Source: an uncultured Microcaldota archaeon
Lineage (GTDB): Archaea > Micrarchaeota > Micrarchaeia > Anstonellales > Bilamarchaeaceae
Assembly (NCBI GenBank): GCA_903835385.1
Contig: CAILMQ010000048.1
Location: forward strand, 1 to 60,466
Length of the DNA stretch: 60,466 nucleotides
Direction of reading: 5' to 3'
Positions 8,340 through 17,819 of the stretch are shown in pieces. The position numbers and the translations under genes are program-made. Under the pieces are notes generated by a model. That model worked only from the letters and a program-made list of their open reading frames with translations. It had not been told where the DNA came from and searched no databases. Position 1 is the first letter of the stretch; each line of letters begins with the position of its first letter.

Positions 8340-9152
8340 ATGATTGGTGTGTTTAAAGAGGCTCCGACACAGGCGCAGGACCCGGCGCTCAGTTTCTATG
8401 CCACTATGAAGCCGGCGGACATACAGAGGATACAGGATAACGTGACCCGTGTTTTGAGCTCGCGCGATTTCACTCCCAAGCCCATGGTTCCGGGCAAGGC
8501 GGATAAGAATTTCATTGACAATGTGAAGTCCGCCCAGGTCGCCCTCGGCGTGGAGAAGCTGGACGGCAAATGGGGCAAAATTACCGATACTCACAACGAA
8601 CGGTTTGCCCAGGTGAATGAGATACAAGCCAAAGTGACCCGTGTTTTGAGCTCGCGCGATTTCACTCCCAAGCCCATGGTTCCGGGCAAGGCGGATAAGA
8701 ATTTCATTGACAATGTGAAGTCCGCCCAGGTCGCCCTCGGCGTGGAGAAGCTGGACGGCAAATGGGGCAGAACTACGGATGCTCACAACGAACGGTTTGC
8801 CCAGGCGCAGGAAAAGGCCGATAAGACGGAGCAGTCGGCGGTGAGGCGCCTCGCGGACATGGTGCCGAAGGAAACCGCGCTTGCCCGCGCATCGGAGTCG
8901 CCCGCGACCGCTGCGGCTTACAACGTAACCGTGAGGGTAAGTGAAGTGCCCGGCATGAAACCGAGGGAAGTCACCCTGCGCAGCAATACGGAATACGCGA
9001 AAATGAGTTCCACAGAACAGAAAAGCTTCAATGAGCGGGCCCTGAGGCTTGCCTATAAGCAGGAATACGGGCACACGCCAAGCGCGCAGGAACTTAACGA
9101 CGTCGCCGCGGTGATAAAGCACGTCAAGAGCGAAAAAATGAGGACGGACTGA
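8340..9152 (+). CDS. Protein with two near-identical repeats resembling a peptidoglycan-binding-type helical domain
   Basis: VTRVLSSRDFTPKPMVPGKADKNFIDNVKSAQVALGVEKLDGKWG occurs twice; VKSAQVALGVEKLDGKWGKITDTHNERFAQ resembles PG_binding_1. Confidence 0.7.
   Translation: MIGVFKEAPTQAQDPALSFYATMKPADIQRIQDNVTRVLSSRDFTPKPMVPGKADKNFIDNVKSAQVALGVEKLDGKWGKITDTHNERFAQVNEIQAKVTRVLSSRDFTPKPMVPGKADKNFIDNVKSAQVALGVEKLDGKWGRTTDAHNERFAQAQEKADKTEQSAVRRLADMVPKETALARASESPATAAAYNVTVRVSEVPGMKPREVTLRSNTEYAKMSSTEQKSFNERALRLAYKQEYGHTPSAQELNDVAAVIKHVKSEKMRTD
8442..8769 (+). repeat. Intragenic tandem duplication: 136-bp identical direct repeats (8442-8577 and 8634-8769) at 192-bp offset
   Basis: Read directly: GTGACCCGTGTTTTGAGC...GGCAAATGGGGCA at both positions. 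Confidence 0.9.
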
Positions 9153-9215
9153 GAGCGCAGCGGAGTCCGGCGCTCCCTTATCCGTTTTCCTTCTTCCTTC
9201 ATTTGCCCTCTCTTC

Positions 9216-10028
9216 CTATTTTGCCTTTTTCGTCACCTGAGCCCCGGCTTCCGGAGGGCAGGGGACAATCAGCCTTTTGAGTACCTCCCCTTCGCCAAAC
9301 ACGTCGCACTGGCTGCCCGTGCATTCAATCGACGCCGCGCCGCCATGCACGCCATCCTCTATCGTCGCGTGCACCCCTTTGCAGTTCGCGTATGAAATCA
9401 TGAAGCTGCCGGTCTCTGGGAAGAGCACGTGCGTATAAGGCCCGCTTCTTTTGATGACCGCACGCGCCGCGCGGCCCTTTTCCGGTTCTTTTTTGGAAAC
9501 CCATTGCCCGAGGGTGCCGTCGGCATTGAAATATTCCACCGCGGTCAGCCCGTTATCGAAAGCCACATACGCCTTCGTGCCGTTGTCGAAAAACGCGACC
9601 TCCACGGCATTATACCTGAAATCCACGTGGCTCACCGCGCCGGCGCCGTCCTTCAAGGATGCCGGGGAGCCGTAAACCTCTATCCTGTTCCGGTAGGCAA
9701 TCCGCGTCCTGCCTCCTGAGCAGGATAACTGTATCGGAACCATCTCGCCGCGGTCTATGTTGAATTGCGGCAGCAGGCTCTCGCTCGTCCCCGCGCCTGT
9801 TTTTACCGTAAGCGTGTTCCCGTTGATTTCGCATGTGCCGCCCTCCCATGCAGAAGACAGCCTGCGCTCGCTGCCTGTTTTCCCAATCAGGGCATCCGCC
9901 ATCGGGCCTTTGGCGGTCGCAGTGCCCCAAGAAGTTCTTGCCGCCACGCCAGGCGCCCCTGCCAGTGCGGGCTTTGAGAATGCGAGAAGCAATCCTAATG
10001 TTGCGGCGGCCAGTTTCTTTTGCATCAA
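9216..10028 (-). CDS. Secreted protein of unknown function
   Basis: MMQKKLAAATLGLLLAFSKPALA signal peptide; full-length ORF. Confidence 0.7.
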   Translation of the reverse strand: MMQKKLAAATLGLLLAFSKPALAGAPGVAARTSWGTATAKGPMADALIGKTGSERRLSSAWEGGTCEINGNTLTVKTGAGTSESLLPQFNIDRGEMVPIQLSCSGGRTRIAYRNRIEVYGSPASLKDGAGAVSHVDFRYNAVEVAFFDNGTKAYVAFDNGLTAVEYFNADGTLGQWVSKKEPEKGRAARAVIKRSGPYTHVLFPETGSFMISYANCKGVHATIEDGVHGGAASIECTGSQCDVFGEGEVLKRLIVPCPPEAGAQVTKKAK

Positions 10029-10168
10029 ACCATCCGGGTTTCGGGTTCAACGGATTAATATGGATTAACAGGTTAATATACTTAGTGTGGTTATATTTAA
10101 AAAGATATGTTTGAATACGCCACGTTCCGGCGTTGGTTTTTAAAAACATATTTGCGCAGAGTATCCTC

Positions 10169-10522
10169 ATGGACGACGGGCTGGTCGTGGGCAGGGACGT
10201 GCTCAAAGCCGTTGGCGGCCAGACGCGCGTAAGCATACTCAAGGCCCTGCGCCAGAGGCAGAAGACCCAGAGCGAATTGGCATCCGAACTCAGGCTTTCC
10301 GCCCCGACGGTCCTGGAGCACATGGCGCAGCTGGAAAAGGCCAATCTCATCGAGCCGGTTCCGGAATACCCGGGCAGGACATTCCCCCTGCTGGCCGGCA
10401 GCGGTTTAGAGGCCGGCGCGCCCAGCCTTCCGGTGGCAGCTCCCAGGCAATGTACGCGATGTCCGCTCTCGACAGTTCCCCGCGCGTGTTTGTCGGGCTG
10501 CTCGCAATGCTATTCCTCATAG
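10169..10522 (+). CDS. ArsR-like winged-helix regulator (C-terminus possibly frameshifted)
   Basis: LKAVGGQTRVSILKALRQRQKTQSELASELRLSAPTVLEHMAQLEKANLIEPV wHTH; a TM-like segment lies in another frame downstream. Confidence 0.65.
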   Translation: MDDGLVVGRDVLKAVGGQTRVSILKALRQRQKTQSELASELRLSAPTVLEHMAQLEKANLIEPVPEYPGRTFPLLAGSGLEAGAPSLPVAAPRQCTRCPLSTVPRACLSGCSQCYSS

Positions 10523-10571
10523 CCACGCTCTGCCTGGCGGCCTATGCCTGGCATTCACGGCGCGCATCCCC

Positions 10572-11780
10572 TCACAGGTAATAGAGGTCAGAAGGCATTA
10601 TCACCCTGTAGAGCACCAGCGCCACCCCGAGCATGAAGGGTATGACAATCACGGAAAAGCCGATGAACATCATAGCCGACTCCTTTCCCCTTCCCCAAGG
10701 CTGCTGCCGCTCGTACACGAGATATGCGCTTCCCAGCCAGGCGACCAGGAAAACGAAACCCGCCACCTGCGCGTCCGGCATGTTCACCCCGATAATCGCA
10801 CCCGACACGACCGTCACCGCGACCAGCGCAGCGAAGGAAACCGCATATACGAACGATTTCACTGCGCAGTCGGAGAGCGGCGCAACTCCCTGGGCCAAAG
10901 GCGCCTGGGCCGGAACCGTCCGGGCACCGGCCGCCTGCGCAGGAGAAGCGGTCCCCTGCCGTCCTTTCGAAGCCGCCGCGTTCGTTTCCCTCGCCTTTTT
11001 CCTCACGAAGTATGCGCCGAGCCCGAGGAGCGCGAGCACGAAAGCGATTTCAGGCGCATAGAGCAGCATCTTGTTCCTGCCATAGCTCCCGCTGACGACC
11101 ATGCTTTCGCCTGCGAACAGCGTGCTCTTCTGCGTCGTATAGCCGTAGGAATACGAGCTGTACGAGTAAAGCCCGGACATCGCGGCCTGCGTGTCTCCGC
11201 TCCCGCTTTCCAGAGCCTTCATGTCAGTGGCAATTGGCTGGTAGTTCCCGCTGCTTCCGCCTTCTTTGAGGTAAAGTCCCTGGTCCACATTGATGGAAAC
11301 CTGCGTGCTGTCCACGTCAAACCCGTATTTTGGGGTCTCGAAATCAAAACCCGTTCCAAGGATGCCGCTTTTCGCGTACCCGAATGCGCGGTAGAGGATG
11401 AGCAGGCTCGTGGAATGGCCCTTTTCCAGCGGTTTGCCAAGTTTCAGCCTGTAGCTGCCGGCTCCGGCTTTCTCATATGTTACCGGATCGAATTCGTAGT
11501 TGTAATAGCAGCTGCTGTAATCAACGCTTCCGTTCTCAATACAATCCCTCTTCTGGTACGCCCCGACCATCCTCACATCGGTTCCCGGGATGTTCAGGTC
11601 TATGGTGCTCGCGGCAGAATCCGCGTTATTCGTGTAATCCAGCCGCAGCACCGCGTTCGCCAAACCCCTATCGTCAAAAGAAACGGAATAATACGCGCTG
11701 GTCCCGTAGTCCGCGCCGTAGTATGCGCCAGTGAGCCCGGCCAGCAGAAGCCCCACGAAAATCCACGTCAGGTTTTTCAT
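10572..11780 (-). CDS. Membrane protein with signal peptide, large extracytoplasmic domain and C-terminal TM segments
   Basis: MKNLTWIFVGLLLAGLTGAYYG N-terminus; several hydrophobic stretches. Confidence 0.7.
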   Translation of the reverse strand: MKNLTWIFVGLLLAGLTGAYYGADYGTSAYYSVSFDDRGLANAVLRLDYTNNADSAASTIDLNIPGTDVRMVGAYQKRDCIENGSVDYSSCYYNYEFDPVTYEKAGAGSYRLKLGKPLEKGHSTSLLILYRAFGYAKSGILGTGFDFETPKYGFDVDSTQVSINVDQGLYLKEGGSSGNYQPIATDMKALESGSGDTQAAMSGLYSYSSYSYGYTTQKSTLFAGESMVVSGSYGRNKMLLYAPEIAFVLALLGLGAYFVRKKARETNAAASKGRQGTASPAQAAGARTVPAQAPLAQGVAPLSDCAVKSFVYAVSFAALVAVTVVSGAIIGVNMPDAQVAGFVFLVAWLGSAYLVYERQQPWGRGKESAMMFIGFSVIVIPFMLGVALVLYRVIMPSDLYYL

Positions 11781-11844
11781 GGTTAATACTGATGCCCTTC
11801 CCGTATTTATAAGCAGGAGAATTGGTTAGGCTAAACCCTAAGCA

Positions 11845-12150
11845 TCATTTGCGCGCCGGCTCCTTTTTCGCAACCGCATTCGTAAGCGCGTATATGACGA
11901 CCGCAACCAGGACCGTCACAGCGAGCGCGACCAGTATCTCGTAGCCCCATGCGCCGCTTATGGGTATGAGTGTCTTTATGGTGTCGGTTATGGCCGTCTG
12001 CCAGAAAAGCGCTGCCACCAGGGCCAGCGCGGTCGTTATCACGGTTATGATGCGGGTCTCCACCTCTTCCCTGGCTCTCCGTGCAATCTCGCGCCTCTCG
12101 AACTTCCTTTCCAACTCCTTTTCCGTTTCCCCGGTTATCCTGTCTGCCAT
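11845..12150 (-). CDS. Small two-TM membrane protein (DUF5654-like)
   Basis: Helical charged N-terminus then RIITVITTALALVAALFWQTAITDTIKTLIP and a second TM. Confidence 0.65.
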   Translation of the reverse strand: MADRITGETEKELERKFERREIARRAREEVETRIITVITTALALVAALFWQTAITDTIKTLIPISGAWGYEILVALAVTVLVAVVIYALTNAVAKKEPARK

Positions 12151-12235
12151 GCCCAGAATTGCCAGGCTATGGTTTAAAAATTACATCGTACGATAATTTT
12201 CCACATAGACGAATTCATCACTGAAAGGTATCCAC

Positions 12236-13399
12236 ATGAGAAGAGTCGCCATCATAGGCTGCGGAATGACGAAGTTCGGGGAGCATTGGGACACCGGCCT
12301 CAGGGACATGGTTGTGGAGGCAGGGCTCAACGCAATCCAGGACGCCAATCTTCCGGGCGAGAAGATAGACGCGGGCTACATCGGCACAATGGCGTCAGGC
12401 TCGTTCATAGGCCAGGAGCACATAGGAGCGCTCATCGCGGATTATATGGGGCTGAATCCCATCCCAATCACGCGTGTGGAAGGCGCCTGCGCGTCCGGCT
12501 CCCTTGCCCTGCGCCAGGGGTTCATGGCGGTCGCGTCCGGCCTCCATGACATCGTGGTCGTGGGCGGCGTGGAGAAAATGACTGACCTTGACGGAAGCAT
12601 GGTGACGGACGTGCTCGGCGGAGCAGGGGACCAGGAATGGGAGCTTTTCCTGGGTGCGACATTCCCGGGCATATACGCGCTCATGGCCAGGAGGCATATG
12701 TACGAGTTCGGAACCACCGAGGAGATGATGGCCTCGGTCGCGGTGAAGAACCACCGCAACGGCTCGAAAAACAAATACGCCCAGTACCAGAACGAAATAA
12801 CCATGGACACGGTCCTCAAATCCAAGGCCGTCGCATCCCCGCTCAAGGTTTTTGACTGCTCTCCGGTCACGGACGGCGCGGCAGCGCTTGTCCTCGCCCC
12901 GCTGGAACTCGCCTCAAGCTTCACAAAAAAGCCGGTCGAAATCCTCGCAACGGCCCAGGCGTCGGACACAATCGCGCTCCACTCAAGGCAGAGCCTGACC
13001 GGAATCAAGGCCACAACAATCGCTGCCGAGAAAGCCTATAAAATGGCCAAGGTCACTACAAAGGACATAGACGTGGTGGAAGTCCACGACTGCTTCACAA
13101 TCGCGGAGATAATGGCGATTGAGGACCTCGGGTTCTTCAAAAAGGGCGAGGGCGGGAAGGCGTCGCTGGAAGGGCGGACCGCAATAGGGGCGGAAATCGC
13201 GGTGAACACATCCGGCGGGCTCAAGGCATGCGGCCATCCGGTGGGTGCCACCGGAGTAAAGCAGGCGGTGGAAATCACCTGGCAGCTGCGCAACGAGGCG
13301 GAAGGAAGGCAGGTCAAGGACGTGGAAATAGGCATGACGCACAACGTGGGCGGCTCGGGCGCCACCGCGGTGGTGCACATATTCGGCAAGGGGAACTGA
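12236..13399 (+). CDS. Thiolase family protein (acetyl-CoA acetyltransferase, archaeal type)
   Basis: [59 protein letters not shown]. Confidence 0.93.
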   Translation: MRRVAIIGCGMTKFGEHWDTGLRDMVVEAGLNAIQDANLPGEKIDAGYIGTMASGSFIGQEHIGALIADYMGLNPIPITRVEGACASGSLALRQGFMAVASGLHDIVVVGGVEKMTDLDGSMVTDVLGGAGDQEWELFLGATFPGIYALMARRHMYEFGTTEEMMASVAVKNHRNGSKNKYAQYQNEITMDTVLKSKAVASPLKVFDCSPVTDGAAALVLAPLELASSFTKKPVEILATAQASDTIALHSRQSLTGIKATTIAAEKAYKMAKVTTKDIDVVEVHDCFTIAEIMAIEDLGFFKKGEGGKASLEGRTAIGAEIAVNTSGGLKACGHPVGATGVKQAVEITWQLRNEAEGRQVKDVEIGMTHNVGGSGATAVVHIFGKGN

Positions 13400-13437
13400 A
13401 CAAAGGCGTACGTTCAATCAGATGTTCTGGTGTTTTC

Positions 13438-13647
13438 ATGGCAACGGTCGGATTCAAACCAACGGACGGGAAAAAACCGCAGGCTCAGGCCGGTTCATTC
13501 GGGTTCAGGCGCGTCAGCGGCTTTCACCCCGACGACATCCACGAGCTTTTCAAGGCCGAATCAAGCAGGGGTTGCTTCGGCAGGACGACCTGGGGCATGC
13601 ACCTCAGCCTTGAAACCATAGAAAAAGGACAATTTAGGCGGCCCTAG
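13438..13647 (+). CDS. Small hypothetical protein
   Basis: 69-codon ORF between thiolase and rpe; no recognised family. Confidence 0.3.
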   Translation: MATVGFKPTDGKKPQAQAGSFGFRRVSGFHPDDIHELFKAESSRGCFGRTTWGMHLSLETIEKGQFRRP

Positions 13648-13703
13648 CACCCGGATAGCGGCATTTGCATGCCGGCGGGCCGCTCGCGACTACCCCGTGC
13701 TAT
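13638..13703 (+). other. Nested inverted repeats / possible terminator
   Basis: GCGGCCC(13638)...GGGCCGC(13677) enclosing CGGCAT-TTGC-ATGCCG; also TAGCAC...GTGCTA. Confidence 0.45.
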
Positions 13704-13767
13704 CCCTTTATAACACCTTTTCCATCAAATACAATAACACGTGAGGGAGAGCAATAGGTTTCCAGCT

Positions 13768-13824
13768 CCCAGTTATGCCCCGGCTTCTTACAAGACGTGC
13801 AACAAGAGGCGCAGGGCATCTGGG
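13768..13824 (+). promoter_or_regulatory. Structured 5' leader hairpin upstream of rpe
   Basis: CCCAG-TT-ATGCCC pairs with GGGCAT-CTGGG; inner GCTTCTT/AAGAGGC; TATA-like TTTATAAC lies upstream. Confidence 0.45.
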
Positions 13825-13841
13825 TTTGGGGGACTGAGCTT

Positions 13842-14498
13842 ATGCCTTTAGAAGTCATTCCAGCCATCCTTGTGAAAGACCGCGGCGAGCTGCTGCGGAG
13901 GATAGCTGCCGTCTCGCCCCACGTGAAAACCGTCCACATCGACGTCATGGACAATCGGTTCGTGCCGAACAGGACCGTTGGCCTCGAATCCTTCTCAGAC
14001 CTTCCATCAAGCGTTCACTATGAGTTCCACTGGATGGTGGAGCATCCCGAATCCTACATAGCGGGGCTTCCAGGCCCCTATCTCCACATCGTCCACTGCG
14101 AGGCGGTAAAGGACTGGGGAGTCGTGGAGGAGGCGGTGCGCAGGGCAGGAGGCGCGTTGGGAATCGCGTTCAATCCAGCAACGCCAACAGGCAAAATAAT
14201 CGGGCTCGCCTCCAAAACAAAGCGCATTCTCGCGATGACAGTGGTCCCCGGGTTCGACGGCCAGAAGTACATGGCCGAAGTGGAGCTGAAAATAAGCGAG
14301 TTGCGCGCCCGCTTCCCGGCAATGGAAATAGAGGTTGATGGCGGCATAAACCCGGAGACCGCGGCAAGGGCGGTGAAGGCCGGGGCGGACAAGCTCGCCG
14401 CGTCCTCGGCGATATTCACCAAAGATGACAAGAAGCTCGCAATCGCGATGATACTGAGGAGCTGCGGGGTGCTTGAATGCCGGACCGGTTCAGGATAA
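13842..14498 (+). CDS. rpe: Ribulose-phosphate 3-epimerase
   Basis: VIPAILVKD, VKTVHIDVMDNRFVPN, MTVVPGFDGQKYM, IEVDGGINPETA. Confidence 0.92.
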   Translation: MPLEVIPAILVKDRGELLRRIAAVSPHVKTVHIDVMDNRFVPNRTVGLESFSDLPSSVHYEFHWMVEHPESYIAGLPGPYLHIVHCEAVKDWGVVEEAVRRAGGALGIAFNPATPTGKIIGLASKTKRILAMTVVPGFDGQKYMAEVELKISELRARFPAMEIEVDGGINPETAARAVKAGADKLAASSAIFTKDDKKLAIAMILRSCGVLECRTGSG

Positions 14499-14503
14499 CA
14501 AGC

Positions 14504-15340
14504 ATGAAAAAGCTGAAGCTCATCGCCAACACCATACGGCAGGATGTCGTGTGCATGCTTTTCGAGGCAAAGTCCGGCCATTCCGCTGGCTCAATCGGAC
14601 TTGCGGACATCTTTACCGCGCTTTATTTCAACGTGCTCTACCATGACCCGAAGAACCCGGGGTGGCCGGACCGGGACAGGATGGTCCTGAGCAACGGCCA
14701 CGTCTGCCCGGTCCTCTATGCCGCGCTTGCGAACGCGGGCTATTTCCCGAAGGAGGAGCTGCTCACCCTGAGGAAGCTCGGCTCCAGGCTGCAGGGCCAT
14801 CCGCACAGGGGCGCACTCCCTGGCATAGAGAACACGTCCGGCCCGCTGGGCCAGGGGCTTTCCCAGGCAGTCGGCATGGCGATAGTGTCAAGGTCCGAGC
14901 GCAGGAAATGGCGCGTCTATTGCGTCCTCTCAGACGGCGAGCACCAGGAGGGCCAGGTATGGGAGGCGGCCATGCTCGCGGGGAAGTACCGGCTGGGCAA
15001 CCTCACCGCCATACTGGACAGGAACAACATCCAGATAGACGGCTACACCGAGGAGATATGCCCGCTGGAGCCCCTCGCTGAGAAATACCGCTCGTTCGGC
15101 TGGCACGTGATAGACGTGGACGGCCACAACATCAAGAAAATCATAGACGCCTGCGAGGAGTCGCGCGCGGTCTATGAGAAGCCCACGATGATAATCGCGC
15201 ACACGATTCCGGGCAAGGCGATATCGTTCATGGAATTCCTGGCAGAGTGGCACGGCAAGTCCCCGAAGAAGGAGGAACTGGACACCGCGCTGGCAGAGCT
15301 GCAGAAGCAGAGGGACGCGGTGGAGACCGAGGATTTCTGA
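14504..15340 (+). CDS. Transketolase, N-terminal (TPP-binding) subunit
   Basis: GHSAGSIGLADIFTALYF, GPLGQGLSQAVGMA, SDGEHQEGQVWEAAM. Confidence 0.93.
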   Translation: MKKLKLIANTIRQDVVCMLFEAKSGHSAGSIGLADIFTALYFNVLYHDPKNPGWPDRDRMVLSNGHVCPVLYAALANAGYFPKEELLTLRKLGSRLQGHPHRGALPGIENTSGPLGQGLSQAVGMAIVSRSERRKWRVYCVLSDGEHQEGQVWEAAMLAGKYRLGNLTAILDRNNIQIDGYTEEICPLEPLAEKYRSFGWHVIDVDGHNIKKIIDACEESRAVYEKPTMIIAHTIPGKAISFMEFLAEWHGKSPKKEELDTALAELQKQRDAVETEDF

Positions 15341-15341
15341 G

Positions 15342-16346
15342 ATGATTAGGATGGCAATTCGCGCTGACATGTACCTGGCCGACCCGCTTTTCGAGCCGAC
15401 GCCCAAGGCCGCCCCGAGCCGCGACGGTTTCGGAAAGGCCCTATTGGAGCTGGGCGAAAAGGACCCGAACGTCTGGGTGCTCACTGCCGACGTCTCGGAA
15501 TCCACGCGCACCCACTGGTTCGCGGAGAAATTCCCGAAAAGGTTCGTCCAGACCGGGGTCGCGGAGCAGAACCTGGCCGGGGTTGCCGCCGGCATCGCGG
15601 CCTGCGGCAAGACCGCCTTCATATCCGCGTACGGCGTTTTCTCGCCGGGCCGCAACTGGGACCAGGTGCGCGTCTCCATATGCTACAATAACGTGCCCGT
15701 GAAAATCCACGGCTCGCACACCGGCCTCACCGTGGGCCCCGACGGCGCGTCCCATCAGGCGCTGGAGGACATCGCAATCACCCGTGTGCTCCCGAACATG
15801 GTCGTGCTCGCCCCGGCGGACGCCGAGGAGGCGCGGAAGGCGGCCCATGCGGCCGCGATTCTTCCCGGGCCCGTGTACATCCGCACCTGCAGGGAGAAGA
15901 TGCCTGTTTTCACCACGGACAGGACGCCGTTTGAAATCGGGAAGGCGAACGCCTACCGCGACGGCAAAGACGTGGCGATTTTCGCATGCGGCGCGGAAGT
16001 ATACGAGGCGCTCAGGGCCGCGGAAAGCCTTTCAAAGGAGGGAATAGACGCCGCGGTGATCGGCCTCCATACCATCAAGCCCATTGACGAGGCCGCAATA
16101 GAAGAATGGGCGAGGAGGACGGGCCTCATCGTAACCGTGGAGGACCACCAGGTGAACGGGGGCATGGGAAGCGCGGTGGCTGAAGTGGTTTCGGGTCTCC
16201 AGTCTCCAGTCCAGGTTATCCGCCACGGGATTTATGACCGGTTCTGCGAGTCCGGCGAGCCAATGGAGCTGCTCAAAAAATACGGGCTTGACGCAGCCGG
16301 AATCAGTGACGTGGTTAAAAAAGCGATGGAGAAGAAAAAACAATAG
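15342..16346 (+). CDS. Transketolase, C-terminal subunit
   Basis: RDGFGKALLELGEKDPNVWVLTADVSEST, GVAEQNLAGVAAGIAACGK, VTVEDHQVNGGMGSAVAE. Confidence 0.93.
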   Translation: MIRMAIRADMYLADPLFEPTPKAAPSRDGFGKALLELGEKDPNVWVLTADVSESTRTHWFAEKFPKRFVQTGVAEQNLAGVAAGIAACGKTAFISAYGVFSPGRNWDQVRVSICYNNVPVKIHGSHTGLTVGPDGASHQALEDIAITRVLPNMVVLAPADAEEARKAAHAAAILPGPVYIRTCREKMPVFTTDRTPFEIGKANAYRDGKDVAIFACGAEVYEALRAAESLSKEGIDAAVIGLHTIKPIDEAAIEEWARRTGLIVTVEDHQVNGGMGSAVAEVVSGLQSPVQVIRHGIYDRFCESGEPMELLKKYGLDAAGISDVVKKAMEKKKQ

Positions 16347-16356
16347 GGGTGGCTAT

Positions 16357-16662
16357 GTGGGCGTTCTACAGGAGTTCAAGGATTTTTTACACGAGTATAA
16401 GGTGATGGGGATGGCCGTGGCATTCGTAATCGGTGTCGCCATAACCGCGTTTGTGCAGTCCCTGGTGAACAACATAATCATGCCGGTCGTAGCAGTGGTT
16501 CTCCCGAAGGGCGACTGGCAGGCCGCGACATTTCCACTCGGCCCTGCGAATCTCGGCATCGGCGCGTTCCTGTCCGCGCTCATCAACTTCGTGATAATCG
16601 CATTCGTGGTCTTCCTGATGGCCAAATTCGTGTTCAAGGAGGAAAAGGTCACGAAAAAATAG
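16357..16662 (+). CDS. mscL: MscL-family large-conductance mechanosensitive channel (GTG start)
   Basis: LQEFKDFLHEYKVMGMAVAFVIGVAITAFVQSLVNNIIMPVV and a second TM LINFVIIAFVVFLM. Confidence 0.88.
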   Translation: MGVLQEFKDFLHEYKVMGMAVAFVIGVAITAFVQSLVNNIIMPVVAVVLPKGDWQAATFPLGPANLGIGAFLSALINFVIIAFVVFLMAKFVFKEEKVTKK

Positions 16663-16764
16663 AAACGGCCCGTCTCGCCAGTCGTTGGCCGGGTTCGCGC
16701 CGCAGCAGGGACGGTTTTTAGATTTATTCCTTCATTAATACGTAATACGCAGCGGGTGTTTTCT

Positions 16765-17415
16765 ATGAAATTCTTTCTCGACACAGCAAACGTTGAAGAG
16801 ATAAGGAAAGCCGTGGAGCTGGGCATGTGCGACGGAGTCACGACCAACCCCACGCTCATCATGAAGTCAGGCAAGGACCAGAAGGCCGTGATCCGGGAGA
16901 TAGCGAAAATCGTTCACGGCCCCATAAGCGTGGAGGGCATAGCGGACGACGCCGAAGGCATGGCCAGGGAAGGCGAGGAGTTCGCCAAATGGGCCCCGAA
17001 CGTAGTTGTAAAGGTGCCCATGACCAAGGAGGGGCTCAAAGCGGTCCGCGTTCTGGAAGCCAAGGGCATAAGGACCAACGTGACGCTCGTGTTCTCAACA
17101 TCCCAGGCGCTCCTGGCGGCCAAGGCCGGCGCGTCCTACGTGTCACCGTTCGTGGGCAGGCTGGACGACGTGTCCGAGGACGGCATGCAGTTAATTGAAA
17201 ACATAGTCTCCATGTACCTGAACTACAATTTCAAGACCGAAATCATAGTCGCATCCGTCAGGCACCCGCTCCACGTTACGACCGCGGCGGCCGCGGGCGC
17301 GCACATCGCGACCATACCCGCCGAAGTGCTTGAGAAGATGTGGAAGCACCCGCTCACGGACAAGGGAATAGCCCAGTTCAAGGACGACTACAAGAAGACC
17401 GCTGGAAACAAGTGA
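16765..17415 (+). CDS. tal: Transaldolase (FSA/TalC-like small form)
   Basis: [67 protein letters not shown]. Confidence 0.94.
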   Translation: MKFFLDTANVEEIRKAVELGMCDGVTTNPTLIMKSGKDQKAVIREIAKIVHGPISVEGIADDAEGMAREGEEFAKWAPNVVVKVPMTKEGLKAVRVLEAKGIRTNVTLVFSTSQALLAAKAGASYVSPFVGRLDDVSEDGMQLIENIVSMYLNYNFKTEIIVASVRHPLHVTTAAAAGAHIATIPAEVLEKMWKHPLTDKGIAQFKDDYKKTAGNK

Positions 17416-17420
17416 TTTGC

Positions 17421-17819
17421 ATGAAGGAATCCATACCGCTGACCTGGCGCAAGATACCGGCACGCTACAGGCTGCTCGGAGTGAAATGCACCACCTGCAG
17501 CACGTACTATTTCCCGAAGCGCTTGGTGTGCCCCAAATGCAGGCGCAGGGGCAGGCTGGAGGAGGTCCGCTATTCCGGCAAGGGCAAGGTCTATTCATTC
17601 ACGGAAATAACCTCGCCGCCGGTCGCATTCCAGGACCAGGCGCCCTACGTGCTCGCCATAATAGAGCTGGACGAGGGCGCGAAGGTCACGGGCCAGATAG
17701 TGGACGCCCGCGCATCCGACGTCAAAATCGGCTCGCGTGTGGACAAGGTTTTCCGCATAATCCAGCGGGACGACCCCGAAGGGCTGATACACTACGGGTT
17801 CAAGTTCAAGCTAGTCTGA
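17421..17819 (+). CDS. Zn-ribbon/OB-fold protein (DUF35 family, thiolase partner)
   Basis: CTTCSTYYFPKRLVCPKCRRRGRLEEVRYSGKGKVYSFTEI. Confidence 0.88.
   Translation: MKESIPLTWRKIPARYRLLGVKCTTCSTYYFPKRLVCPKCRRRGRLEEVRYSGKGKVYSFTEITSPPVAFQDQAPYVLAIIELDEGAKVTGQIVDARASDVKIGSRVDKVFRIIQRDDPEGLIHYGFKFKLV

Noticed and set aside
8442-8769. Repeat pair considered as CRISPR or mobile element
   Set aside because: Two in-frame copies inside one coding sequence; an intragenic duplication explains it.
16357-16662. Start of mscL at the upstream ORF-track Met (16234)
   Set aside because: That extension lies inside the transketolase gene; GTG at 16357 immediately precedes the MscL homology.
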